NCBI GenBank assembly: GCA_002506535.1
Contig: DAXT01000010.1
Location: 1 to 64,000, forward strand
Reading direction: 5' to 3'
Source: Methanothrix harundinacea
Lineage (GTDB): Archaea; Halobacteriota; Methanosarcinia; Methanotrichales; Methanotrichaceae
Length of the DNA stretch: 64,000 nt
Shown: positions 51,447-59,902 of the stretch, piece by piece
Layout: each line of letters opens with the position of its first letter
How positions within the stretch are numbered: the stretch's first letter is position 1
Position numbers and translations under genes: made by a program
Notes under the pieces: model-generated
Seen by the model: only the letters and a program-made list of their open reading frames with translations
Database searches by the model: none
What the model was told of the DNA's origin: nothing

Positions 51447-52517
51447 TTATATTATTTTTGTCTTTCTGGCGGCCGCCGTCGCCGCCTCTCGGGTGATCCC
51501 CGATCCGAGGATGGTGTAACGCTCGGGGCGGATGTTGTGGGCTGTTGTCAGCGCCTCGATCACCGTCTCCTCGTCGATACCGATCTCGGAGGCGCAAGTG
51601 GGGGCCCCCACCTCCCGCAGGGCGGTCTGGATCATCTTCCAGTCGCCTCCGTGAAGGTACATCATGACGATCGTTCCGAGGCCGCAGAGCTCGCCGTGGA
51701 GCGCCTTCCCCGGATCGATCCGGTTTATGGCGTGGGCGAACTTGTGCTCCGAGCCGCTGGCGGGGCGCGAGGATCCGGCGATGGACATGGCTACGCCGCT
51801 GGATATGAGCGCCTTGACGACGACCCTTGCCGACTCTTCTAGCCCCGGTTTCAGGTCTGGGGCGGTCTCGACGATCATCTTCGCCGTCATCTCCGATAGT
51901 GCCGAGGCGTACTCGCTGTACTCCTCGCCCCGGAGCCTGGAGCCGAGCTTCCAGTCCCTTATGGCGGTGATGTTGGATATTATGTCGCCGCATCCGGCGG
52001 CCAGGAGCCTTTTGGGGGCTTTGGAGATGATGGCGGTGTCGGCTACGATCCCCAGGGGTGCGTGGGCGGAGACGGATGTCGTCTCGCCGTCGATGGTGAT
52101 GGAGGCCTGGGCGGAGCAGATACCGTCGTGGGAGGCGGCGGTGGGGATGGAGACGAAGTGGAGTTTCGCCCTCTGCGAGGCGAGCTTGGCTACGTCTATC
52201 GACCTTCCGCCGCCGACGGCTATGAGAAATCCGGCATCCATATCTGCCGCCAGCCGTTCGGCCCTCTCCACCTCCTCGAGTTTTGAAAATTTTGTGATCA
52301 TCAGGTTTGTATCGAAGCCGCGATCTTCCATCCGCCGGGAGACCTCTGCCCCCGCCAGCTCGCAGGTGGTGGGGCCGGTGACGATGAGGGCTCCGCCCTT
52401 CAGTTTGAGGTCGAGGCAGACGTCGGCCACCTCTCGCGCGACGCCGCTGCCGACGACGACCAGCCGCGGAAGCTCCATCCATTTCGATCTAGTCAACGGT
52501 CTCACCAGCTTGGACAA
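51447..52517 (-). CDS. egsA: sn-Glycerol-1-phosphate dehydrogenase
   Basis: A 356-residue NAD(P)-dependent enzyme that reduces dihydroxyacetone phosphate to glycerol-1-phosphate, the backbone of archaeal lipids. The nucleotide-binding segment is GGGRSIDVAKL near 102, SHDGICSAQAS near 128 and the metal-binding histidine region GSEHKFAHAI near 243; all are typical. Length is normal. It is a firm archaeal marker. UPF0179 follows in the same orientation. Confidence 0.96.
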   Translation of the reverse strand: MSKLVRPLTRSKWMELPRLVVVGSGVAREVADVCLDLKLKGGALIVTGPTTCELAGAEVSRRMEDRGFDTNLMITKFSKLEEVERAERLAADMDAGFLIAVGGGRSIDVAKLASQRAKLHFVSIPTAASHDGICSAQASITIDGETTSVSAHAPLGIVADTAIISKAPKRLLAAGCGDIISNITAIRDWKLGSRLRGEEYSEYASALSEMTAKMIVETAPDLKPGLEESARVVVKALISSGVAMSIAGSSRPASGSEHKFAHAINRIDPGKALHGELCGLGTIVMMYLHGGDWKMIQTALREVGAPTCASEIGIDEETVIEALTTAHNIRPERYTILGSGITREAATAAARKTKII

Positions 52518-52645
52518 AATTCGTATCTCTACGAATATAAACGCTCCCTAAAACGGACCGTCGGCCGGCCGCAGGCCGGGTCGGAGAGGATGGGATAGGG
52601 GCCGGAATATATGAGGAACATATGAGAAACAGAAAAATATATTTT

Positions 52646-53404
52646 TCAACCATTTCTCAGGATCTTCAGGTCGGAGAGGATCCTCTCCCTGTACCGGTTC
52701 ACCTCGGCGCTGGTCCTGATCCGGGGCCTTGGGAGGTCGACGTCGATGATCTTGTTTATCTGCCCCGGCCGGGCGGACATGATCACCACCCTGTCGGCGA
52801 GGTATATCGCCTCGTCGACGCTGTGGGTGACGAAGACGACGGTCTTCTGTTGCTCCTGCCAGATCCGGAGAAGCTCCGACTGCATGACGTTACGGGTCTG
52901 GGCGTCTAAGGCCCCGAAGGGCTCGTCCATGAATAGAGCCCTGGGGTTGTTGACGAGCGCCCGGACGATGGCGACCCTCTGCTTCATCCCCCCCGAGAGC
53001 TCGTGGGGGAAGCTGTTCTCAAACCCCGCAAGGCCGACGGCCTGGATGTACCGGCGGGCCTTCTCGTGCCGTTCCGCCTTGGAGACGCCCTGAAGCTCCA
53101 GACCGAAGGAGACGTTGTCGAGGATCGTCCTCCAGGGGAAGAGAGAGTACTCCTGAAATACCATCCCCCGCTGGGGCCCCGGCCCCTCGATGGGGACGCC
53201 GTCCAGGGTCACCTCGCCGCTGGTGGGCCTCTCAAGGCCGGCCATGATCCGCAAGAGGGTCGTCTTGCCGCAGCCGGAGGGGCCGAGGATGCAGATGAAC
53301 TCCTTCTCCCCCACCGAGAGGTTGACCTCGCGGAGCGCCTCGAAGGTCTTGCCCTTCACCGAGAAGCTCTTCGACAGGCCCTTGATCTCCAGGAGCGCGG
53401 TCAT
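52646..53404 (-). CDS. ABC transporter ATP-binding protein, nitrate/sulfonate/taurine type
   Basis: A 252-residue ATPase with Walker A GPSGCGKT (41-48), Q-loop FQEYSLFPW, signature LSGGMKQR (136-143) and Walker B ALFMDEP (156-162). Its style (MVFQEYSLFPWRTILDNV; H-loop VTHSVDEAIYLADRV) is that of the SsuB/TauB/NrtD group, which imports sulfonates, nitrate or related anions. No permease or binding-protein gene is next to it, so the partners lie elsewhere or are lost. A TATA-like box (about 53428-53440) suggests a near-leaderless transcript. Confidence 0.9.
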   Translation of the reverse strand: MTALLEIKGLSKSFSVKGKTFEALREVNLSVGEKEFICILGPSGCGKTTLLRIMAGLERPTSGEVTLDGVPIEGPGPQRGMVFQEYSLFPWRTILDNVSFGLELQGVSKAERHEKARRYIQAVGLAGFENSFPHELSGGMKQRVAIVRALVNNPRALFMDEPFGALDAQTRNVMQSELLRIWQEQQKTVVFVTHSVDEAIYLADRVVIMSARPGQINKIIDVDLPRPRIRTSAEVNRYRERILSDLKILRNG

Positions 53405-53647
53405 AGTGGCGGGGATTTGGTCGGCGGAAGTATAAGGCTTTTCTGTCGCGAGCGGGTTAGGGCCGCAATAGGTAAATGACCTGAGAAAGAGATATAATGC
53501 GCATCTGTGGAATTAATGTTAAACTCGTGATACGACCGATCATATCACTTTGGTATTTTAGCCTTTATACATCGAAACTACGGATTCATATTAATATAAA
53601 ACAAAATTTTTGTAGTAATATTATTATATCTCAAGCAACTTGGAGTT

Positions 53648-54940
53648 TTATTTGATCTCGATTAATCCTGTGGAGCTATTTATGATAATCTCTTCAGCAA
53701 TAAATCGAAGAATTGGGATTTCCTTCACGAGATATCTATCATGTTTAATTGGAATGCAACTTGGCTTTTCACCCCTCTTGCTGTGGACTATAGAGTTTCG
53801 TATACCATAGATCCTACTAGCTATTTTCTCAAATATATCATTTTCTGATTTGGAATTTAGATTAATCGGATATTTGTTCAAAAACGCTACAGGTTGATTA
53901 TAATAATCGACCAAACTTGCATCATGATTTTGGATTTCTAGTGTCAAATCATTAATTTTCACATATCTTTTTAACGTCAGTATTAGTGCTTCTTTTTCGT
54001 TAATATTTTCAGCATTTCTAGGCTTAATATGAGACTCTATAACTTTAATAATGGCCTCTAAATCTCCATCTCTGTTATATGAGAATCCAGGCTTGGTTAT
54101 TCTATCTCGAATTTCTTCGACAATATGTTGATCGTATATTTCTCTAAAGAAATGTTCGATAATTTGGTAAAGTGATAAATACTGAAGTTGCATATTATCT
54201 GTAGAAATTGCTATCTGATAACGATGAACTAGGTCCGAAATATATATTCTTTTTGGTGGATCCATCTCTTCAATAGTAGCCCTTCTAATTCTGCTAATTC
54301 TATTTATTCCAAGCAATTCTTCTGGGGATTTGAGCTCAATTACAGAGATTCCAAGGTTATAAGATATATTAAATATAAATGAATTTGCAAATTTTGAAAA
54401 TCTCTCCAGATCTAATGTGGTTTCGGAATCCATCTTGAGTGTTTGTATTCTGGGTTGTATTCTAATTGCATAACCTATTAAGGAAAATAAATCTCCGTCA
54501 TGTTCTGAATTACAGAATCTTTCTAAGGCGTATCTCCTCATACGACGGAAATTCCCTCTATAAAAGTTAGGATTATCTTTAAATATATTGATTATGTATA
54601 TTAAGTATTCCGGCGACGGCGTGGAGATTTCATAAGTTATCCCATTATATATATCTCCTTTCTTTAATTCATTGAATTGGCCAGATGATCTAAATGGATA
54701 ATAAGGTATAAAATTTACGGGACTTTCATAATATTTATCATAGTACATAGTAGCATCATCATATTTCATCGAGTTAAGTGATCCGTATATATTCGTTATC
54801 CTAACCTTAGTTGTAGTAAGTTCGACCTCTCCCATTAAATTTATTTTGATCTCGTCTTCAGTCTCCTCTATAGGATCCTCGGTGATATTAGATATTAACT
54901 CTTTAAACTTATCAATAGGAGAATAAATGTCCTCCGACAT
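53648..54940 (-). CDS. AT-rich orphan protein with HEPN-like Rx4H motif
   Basis: A 430-residue mostly helical protein that I cannot assign to a named family. Near the C-terminus (about residue 393) it has SRIYGIRNSIVHSKRG, an R-N-x3-H motif as in HEPN ribonucleases, preceded by a long helical region with LIEHFFREIYDQ-type segments. This layout is common in HEPN-bearing phage-defence or Abi-like proteins. The composition is strongly AT-rich against GC-rich neighbours, and AT-rich non-coding sequence flanks it, so acquisition by transfer is likely. Defence is an inference. Confidence 0.65.
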   Translation of the reverse strand: MSEDIYSPIDKFKELISNITEDPIEETEDEIKINLMGEVELTTTKVRITNIYGSLNSMKYDDATMYYDKYYESPVNFIPYYPFRSSGQFNELKKGDIYNGITYEISTPSPEYLIYIINIFKDNPNFYRGNFRRMRRYALERFCNSEHDGDLFSLIGYAIRIQPRIQTLKMDSETTLDLERFSKFANSFIFNISYNLGISVIELKSPEELLGINRISRIRRATIEEMDPPKRIYISDLVHRYQIAISTDNMQLQYLSLYQIIEHFFREIYDQHIVEEIRDRITKPGFSYNRDGDLEAIIKVIESHIKPRNAENINEKEALILTLKRYVKINDLTLEIQNHDASLVDYYNQPVAFLNKYPINLNSKSENDIFEKIASRIYGIRNSIVHSKRGEKPSCIPIKHDRYLVKEIPILRFIAEEIIINSSTGLIEIK

Positions 54941-55081
54941 ATTACCTCGGTCGTTATTTTGTCAGCACTTTTTGATGGTGTATCTCGCATCAACCAGATA
55001 AATACGTTGTGTTTAATCCACTTAGGCGCACAATATATACAATAATATTGATTTAACAAATTGGCGCTACAGCTCTCAAGC

Positions 55082-55204
55082 CTAAGATCTCTTTCTCTCC
55101 CCATCGATCCCCAGAATGAAGCTCTTCACCGCCACCTCCTTTCCCGCCCTCTTCATCGCCTGCCGGACGAAGGCCTCCAGATTCGAGCAGCAGGGAACCT
55201 CCAT
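55082..55204 (-). pseudogene. 3'-end fragment copy of the ferredoxin-like gene
   Basis: A 40-codon frame (MEVPCCSNLEAFVRQAM..., ending in TAG) is about 88 percent identical at DNA level to the last 40 codons of the intact gene at 55983-56798. Nothing of the rest of that gene is present. It lies downstream of the intact copy in the same orientation, with an unrelated gene in between. Confidence 0.75.
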
Positions 55205-55330
55205 CTTCTCATGGGGTCGCTCTTCTCAGCTCTATTTTTCGTGCGGCCTCCATCTGCGAGACGGACCAGATAAGGCGGTCTTCGACCAAAAAACCAAATA
55301 ACATTGGTGCGCTTTAAAGTGGTGATCTGA

Positions 55331-55897
55331 ATGAAGATTAAGGCCGTGATCACAGGACCTGCGGTGCAGGACGTGGTTTATAAGGTATTCCTGATGCACG
55401 AGGCCGTCATTGAGGGTATTGAGAGGTTTGCGGCCCTGAACGTATCAGATGATACGGTAGTCGTCCTAGCCGAGGCTGATGAAGACACGATATCGAATTT
55501 CAAAGATTTTCTGCGCACCCGTCGTCCAGAGCACGCTCAGGTATCCGAGGTCAGAATAGAGGATTTCAAAGGAAAGGTGATGACTCTCCAGGAGGCTACC
55601 ACCTTGAATACCGTCGAGCAGATGGATAAAGCGATCCCCATCCTCATCAGCATGGACGGAAAGATGGAAAAGATCAGCGAAAAGATGGATCGGATAGACG
55701 GAAAAATGGAGAGGATGACCGAAAAGATGGGTGGGATGGCCGGAACGATGGAGATGATGGTAGAAAAGCAAGATGAAACCGTCGACGAGGTGCGTGGATT
55801 GCGCGAGGACCTGGGAACCATCCATGGCGAGCGAATGGAGAGGATGGAAAGAGACATCTCCGCGATAAAGGCTAAGATCGGACTCTCCTTAGACTAA
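55331..55897 (+). CDS. Acylphosphatase-like domain plus heptad coiled coil
   Basis: A 188-residue protein. Residues 1-95 look like an acylphosphatase fold: VITGPAVQDVVYKVFL stands where GRVQGVGFR is usual, and ALNVSDDTVVVLAEAD matches the N-containing strand. The catalytic arginine position appears to be lysine, so catalysis is doubtful. Residues 100-185 form a repeated coiled coil (KMEKISEKMDRIDGKMERM). The gene lies between the intact ferredoxin-like gene and its 3'-fragment copy. It may be a protein-interaction or sensor module; the function is unknown. Confidence 0.7.
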   Translation: MKIKAVITGPAVQDVVYKVFLMHEAVIEGIERFAALNVSDDTVVVLAEADEDTISNFKDFLRTRRPEHAQVSEVRIEDFKGKVMTLQEATTLNTVEQMDKAIPILISMDGKMEKISEKMDRIDGKMERMTEKMGGMAGTMEMMVEKQDETVDEVRGLREDLGTIHGERMERMERDISAIKAKIGLSLD

Positions 55898-55982
55898 TCG
55901 GATTGTATCGGCGCTCCCGACATATTTTCTATCCTTATTCTTCCGAAGGCGCTGGTTATGCTCATACTTTAGAGCGCCGGCC

Positions 55983-56798
55983 TTACCCCTGCACCTCCCC
56001 CTCGATCCCCAGAATGACGCTTTTCACCGGCACCTCCTTTCCCGCCGCCTTCATAGCCTGCCGGACGAACGCCTCCAGGTTCGAGCAGCAGGGAACCTCC
56101 ATCTCCAAAACGGTGATATCCTCCACATTGTGGGCGGCGAGGATCGCGGCGAGCCGCTCGACGAAGCTCTTCCTCTCGTCGAGCTTCGGGCAGCCGATGA
56201 GGGTCACCCTCCCTCTGATAAAATCCTGGTGAACCCGAGGCGAGGCGAAGGCGGTGCAGTCGGCGGCTATCAGGAGGCGGGCGCCGTCGAACGAAGGGGA
56301 GTCGACGTGAGCGAGCCTCATCTGGACAGGCCAGTTGGAGAGCTGCGGCCTGCCCGGGGCCTCCACCTCTCCCCCGGCGCCGGTCCGGAGCCCCGCTCGA
56401 CCGGCTTCGGCCATCTCCCGCCTCTTCGCCAGCTTCGAGGAGCCGAGCCTTCCTGCCCCCGTCCCCCTCAAAGCCATCGGGCAGCCGCCTTCCCCCTCGG
56501 CGGGGCCGTCCTCGCAGCCGCTCCCGCGCCCTGGCAAGGTCGCCTTTCGGGCCGATTCGACGGCCGGCTTCGCTGCACCCTCATCGAACTCCTCCGCCTC
56601 CCGCTCCTCCAGGGAGAGGGCTCCCGCCGGGCAGTCGCCGATGCAGGCTCCGAGGCCGTCGCAGAGGGACTCCCTCACCACCTTCGCCTTGCCGCCGACG
56701 ATCTCGATGGCGTTCTCGGGACAGGCGAGGACGCAATTTCCGCACCCGTCGCATAGGGCCTCATCGATCTTTATGATCGTTCTATTCACTATCTTCAT
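55983..56798 (-). CDS. Two-[4Fe-4S] ferredoxin-domain protein with Cys-bearing C-terminal domain
   Basis: A 271-residue protein. An N-terminal 8-Fe ferredoxin domain (CDGCGNCVLACPENA and CDGLGACIGDCPAGA) is followed by a variable linker and a C-terminal domain. That domain has ADCTAFASPRVHQDF, IGCPKLDE and EVPCCSNLEAFVRQAM motifs, as in iron-sulfur binding domain proteins of anaerobes. The start at 56798 directly follows GGAGGTGG; the longer frame overlaps nifB. It lies 41 bp downstream of nifB, so electron supply or cluster handling for a radical SAM partner is plausible. Confidence 0.82.
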   Translation of the reverse strand: MKIVNRTIIKIDEALCDGCGNCVLACPENAIEIVGGKAKVVRESLCDGLGACIGDCPAGALSLEEREAEEFDEGAAKPAVESARKATLPGRGSGCEDGPAEGEGGCPMALRGTGAGRLGSSKLAKRREMAEAGRAGLRTGAGGEVEAPGRPQLSNWPVQMRLAHVDSPSFDGARLLIAADCTAFASPRVHQDFIRGRVTLIGCPKLDERKSFVERLAAILAAHNVEDITVLEMEVPCCSNLEAFVRQAMKAAGKEVPVKSVILGIEGEVQG

Positions 56799-56839
56799 CC
56801 ACCTCCCCCTCCTGATCCGGATCGGCGCCGCCGGGCCGC

Positions 56840-57766
56840 CTAGCTCTTCTTCTCGAACTCCTGCTGGACGTCGCAGCCGAGCTTTCCGATGGCGTCGGAC
56901 CTGCACTGCCGGCAGTGCCTCATCTGCTTCATGATCTTGGCCATCTCGTCCTGGACCTTCTTCTTCTCCGAGGGGGTCGGGGGCGAGAGGTGGGAGAACT
57001 TGTACTGGGGGATAAGGGGCATCACGTTCTGGATGTAGACGCCGAGCTTCTTGATCGCCTTTGTGATCTCGATGATGTGGTCGTCGTTGACGGTGGGGAT
57101 GATGACGGTGTTCACCTTGACGATCATCTTCCTCTTGACCGCCTCTTCAAGGCCCTTCAGCTGGTGGTCGAGGAGGATCTGCGCCGCCTCAAGGCCGGTG
57201 TACTTTTTGCCGCCGTAGATGACGTGCTCGTAGATCTCTTTTCCGATGTTGGGGTCAACGGCGTTGAGGGTGACGGTGACGTTGCTGACCCCGAGGGCGT
57301 CGAGGCGGTCGATGGTGTCGGGGAGGAGGAGGCCGTTGGTGCTGATGCACAAGATGACCTGGGGGTACTTCTCCCCCACGAGCCGGAAGGTCTCGAAGGT
57401 CTCCTCGTTGAAGAGCGGTTCGCCGGGGCCCGCCACCGCCACCACCTTGATGTAGTGGAGCTTCTCCATCACCTCGTCGACCCGCCGGAGCGCCTCCTCC
57501 GGCTTCAGGACCTGGCTCGTCACCCCGGGCCGGGTCTCGTTGACGCAGTCGAAGTCCCGGATACAGTAGTTGCACTGGATGTTGCACTTTGGTGCGACGG
57601 CGAGGTGCATCCTGCCGAAGCGGTGGCAGGCCTTCTCGCTGAAGCAGGGATGTTCCTGGATCCTCCTCAGCTGCTCGGGGTCCCAGGGGATCTCCTGGTC
57701 GCCGACCTTGGCGGTGGGATAGGCGTTCTCGCTCATGATCACGAACTCCGCAGACCTCTCTTTCAT
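56840..57766 (-). CDS. nifB: NifB-type radical SAM protein
   Basis: A 308-residue radical SAM enzyme of the short NifB form (no NifX domain). The SAM cluster motif is C61-N-I-Q-C65-N-Y-C68. HPCFSEKACHRFGRMHLAVAP precedes it, AVAGPGEPLFN and STNGLLLP follow, and C-terminal cysteines (HCRQCRSDAIGKLGC) would bind accessory clusters. NifB makes the carbide-containing 8Fe-9S core (NifB-co) of nitrogenase cofactors. No other nif gene is in the window. The start at 57766 is uncertain (57736 is an alternative). A ferredoxin-like gene follows. Confidence 0.9.
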   Translation of the reverse strand: MKERSAEFVIMSENAYPTAKVGDQEIPWDPEQLRRIQEHPCFSEKACHRFGRMHLAVAPKCNIQCNYCIRDFDCVNETRPGVTSQVLKPEEALRRVDEVMEKLHYIKVVAVAGPGEPLFNEETFETFRLVGEKYPQVILCISTNGLLLPDTIDRLDALGVSNVTVTLNAVDPNIGKEIYEHVIYGGKKYTGLEAAQILLDHQLKGLEEAVKRKMIVKVNTVIIPTVNDDHIIEITKAIKKLGVYIQNVMPLIPQYKFSHLSPPTPSEKKKVQDEMAKIMKQMRHCRQCRSDAIGKLGCDVQQEFEKKS

Positions 57767-57895
57767 TTCTTCTCTAAAAGGGTATCTGAAAACGGACCGG
57801 GGAAGAGAGGTCGGGAAGGGAGGTGATGGATACGAGTCGGGATAACCTCAACCTCTTCCCCATCTGAAGAAGCTCTTGCCCGTCTCAAAAAGGCC

Positions 57896-57990
57896 AGCAA
57901 GGGCAAAGGGGGCAAAGGGGGCAGAGGGGGTAGAAAAAGGTAGAAAGGGCGAGAAGGGCAGAAAGGGCAGAAGTGGCAGATTGAGGAGAA
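57896..57990 (+). repeat. Polypurine tract upstream of srp19
   Basis: About 95 bases almost wholly G and A on the plus strand with a recurring GGGCAGA/GGGGGCAAA pattern. It lies in the 276-bp spacer between divergent nifB and srp19. It looks like a simple-sequence expansion and would be able to form triplex-like structures. TATAAATCTTAT-like sequence follows at about 58005-58016. Confidence 0.6.
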
Positions 57991-58042
57991 AGGGCTTAAG
58001 GGGCCATAAATCTTATCCGGCAGGGGGACGATCGGTCTAGAC

Positions 58043-58330
58043 ATGTCAGGAAGAGACGGCCGGGTGGTGATCTGGCCCGCCTACATCGACGCCGGCAAAT
58101 CGAGGGGCGAGGGCAGGCAGGTCTCGAAGCGGGACGCCATAGAGAACCCTACGATCGACGAGATAATGGCGGCCGCCATGGAGATGGGGCTGCAGGCGGA
58201 GGCTGAAAGGGACAAACATTACCCTAAAGTGTGGTGGGAGAAGTCCGGCCGGGTCCTGATGCCGAAGAAGGGTCCCAAGACTGCCCTCGTAAAAGAGATC
58301 GCAAAGAGGATGAAACGGAGACGGGGATGA
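58043..58330 (+). CDS. srp19: Signal recognition particle subunit SRP19
   Basis: A 95-residue RNA-binding protein that helps assemble SRP54 on 7S RNA. The family pattern is clear: VVIWPAYIDAGKSRGEGRQVSK at the start, NPTIDEIMAAAMEMGL in the middle and KVWWEKSGRVLM before a basic C-terminus (KEIAKRMKRRRG). A TATA-like CATAAATC lies about 35 bases upstream. It is monocistronic. Confidence 0.95.
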   Translation: MSGRDGRVVIWPAYIDAGKSRGEGRQVSKRDAIENPTIDEIMAAAMEMGLQAEAERDKHYPKVWWEKSGRVLMPKKGPKTALVKEIAKRMKRRRG

Positions 58331-58461
58331 CCCCTTTTATTTGAGATGATCTGAAGATCAATCTATAGATCGATTTGAAGATCAATCAGAAGATCGGCGG
58401 ATCAGTTCGTCGTCGTCGGCCTCAAGGCTAAAAACGGCCGAAAGCTGCTCAAGGCCGATCT

Positions 58462-58755
58462 TCATCTGTCCTGGGCGGTCTCCACCCCTTCAACGATCTC
58501 TTTTCCTGCCACGACCTCGTCGATGCTGTGGATGACGCCTCCGAAGTCCTCGATCACCGACTCCACGGCCAGGTAGTCTATCTTGTCCCCTTTGATGGTG
58601 ATCTTGATCGTTTCGGTCTGCTGGTCTACCTCGGAGAGGCTCAGGTTCACCCCCGTTATCCCGCCGAGCTTGCTTAAGGCCTCGGCGAGCTCCAGGATCG
58701 TGGGGACATGGGGCTTCAATACGTCCAGTACCAGACGTCTGATGGCGGTGGTCAT
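58462..58755 (-). CDS. DUF211 family protein
   Basis: A 97-residue archaeal DUF211 protein with a ferredoxin-like fold pattern (TAIRRLVLDVLKPHVPTILE; GGITGVNLSLSEVDQQTET; KGDKIDYLAVESVIEDFGG; IHSIDEVVAGKE). The ATG at 58755 is used because the longer frame would overlap the divergent promoter. Homologues form oligomers, and their role is unknown. It is divergent from the PHP gene, 76 bp apart. Confidence 0.88.
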   Translation of the reverse strand: MTTAIRRLVLDVLKPHVPTILELAEALSKLGGITGVNLSLSEVDQQTETIKITIKGDKIDYLAVESVIEDFGGVIHSIDEVVAGKEIVEGVETAQDR

Positions 58756-58831
58756 TGAAAACTCCCGGCGTCTTCTTGGGCGGGTTCTGTTGAAGGCAAT
58801 ACTTAATAACGTTTGTGATTCTGGCAATCTC

Positions 58832-59467
58832 ATGATCGATCTTCACACTCATACAGTATTCAGCGACGGCGAGCTGATCCCAAGCGAGCTCGTCCGCAGG
58901 GCCGAGATGAAGGGATATCGGGCTCTGGGGATCACCGATCATGTCGACTTCACCAACGTGGAGACGGTATTAGAACAGGTCTCCAAGGTGAAGGAGCTCG
59001 AGGAGGTCCTGGAGATGAGAATCCTGGCCGGCGTCGAGCTGACCCATGTCCCTCCGGCGAAGATGGAGAAGCTCGCGACCCTCGCCCGGAGGCTCGGCGC
59101 CGACCTCATCGTCGTCCACGGAGAGACCCCCGTCGAGCCGGTGGCCCCGGGGACGAACCGCAAAGCCATAGATATCGGGGCCGATATCCTCGCCCATCCC
59201 GGCTTTTTGACAATCGAGGAGGCGGATCTGGCGAGGGATAACGGCGTCTGCCTCGAGCTGACCGCCAGATGCGGCCACAATTTGACGAACGGCCACGTGG
59301 CGCGGCTCGCCCTGGAGGCGGGGGCGAAGATCGTCGTCGACACCGACGCCCACGCCCCCGAGGACCTCATCGACCGAAAACGGGCTATCGAGATCGCCCA
59401 GGGCTCGGGGCTGACCCTGGAAAAGGCGACGGATGTCGTCGACCACCACGCCATAATCGACCTCTGA
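58832..59467 (+). CDS. PHP-domain phosphoesterase (histidinol-phosphatase-like)
   Basis: A 211-residue PHP hydrolase starting MIDLHTHTVFSDGEL. Metal ligands are visible: HTHT (5-8), GITDHVDF, AGVELTH, VVHGET, LAHPGF and the final DTDAHAPED. The ATG at 58832 lies shortly after TATA-like ACTTAATAA, so a near-leaderless transcript is likely. It resembles archaeal histidinol-phosphate phosphatase-like proteins, but the substrate is not certain. It is followed by DUF2209 and hflX. Confidence 0.88.
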   Translation: MIDLHTHTVFSDGELIPSELVRRAEMKGYRALGITDHVDFTNVETVLEQVSKVKELEEVLEMRILAGVELTHVPPAKMEKLATLARRLGADLIVVHGETPVEPVAPGTNRKAIDIGADILAHPGFLTIEEADLARDNGVCLELTARCGHNLTNGHVARLALEAGAKIVVDTDAHAPEDLIDRKRAIEIAQGSGLTLEKATDVVDHHAIIDL

Positions 59468-59482
59468 CGAAGAGATGGTACC

Positions 59483-59902
59483 TTGGACGTGGTGGCCGTC
59501 GACATATCGGGGAGGCATGCGGAAGGCGATAGGTACATCATGGTCTGTGCGTCGGTGGCAGCGAGGATATCCCCCGAGGGGGTCGAGGGGATCAGAAGGA
59601 TGAGGCTCGTCCCTCTGGTGGCGGAGTCGGTGGATTTGGAGGTGGTGATCGGTCTCGTCGAGGAGTCGATCCGGGGGCTCTCCGGCGTCGTCCTCGCCGA
59701 GAGGGGCGACCTCTACAACCTCGCCCGGTGGCGGGTCGAGAGCATCCTGGGGCGGGAGTTCAAGTACCCCGAGTCCCGGGGAGAGAGGAGGGCGATGGAG
59801 GTCGCCCACCACGCCTCCTTTGCGGGGCGGAGGCTTGTATTGAAGCTGATGGACGATGAGCCCGGCTATTGGGCTGGAAGGAATGCAGCCGGAGGGAGAT
59901 GA
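59483..59902 (+). CDS. DUF2209 family protein
   Basis: A 139-residue archaeal protein, TTG start, beginning MDVVAVDISGRH with the conserved EGDRYIMVCASV segment. Later it has LAERGDLYNLARWRVESILGREFKYPES. The family appears limited to euryarchaea and may have an RNase H-like fold (N-terminal DIS). Its stop overlaps the hflX ATG (ATGA), and it lies 15 bp after the PHP gene. Function unknown. Confidence 0.85.
   Translation: MDVVAVDISGRHAEGDRYIMVCASVAARISPEGVEGIRRMRLVPLVAESVDLEVVIGLVEESIRGLSGVVLAERGDLYNLARWRVESILGREFKYPESRGERRAMEVAHHASFAGRRLVLKLMDDEPGYWAGRNAAGGR

Noticed and set aside
57763..58044. Minus-strand ORF rich in Pro/Leu/Phe opposite the polypurine tract
   Set aside because: It is the translation of a simple-sequence tract, not a protein-like sequence.
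58331..58461. GATC-rich imperfect repeats between srp19 and the DUF211 gene
   Set aside because: Short and irregular; too little to claim a regulatory or methylation site array.
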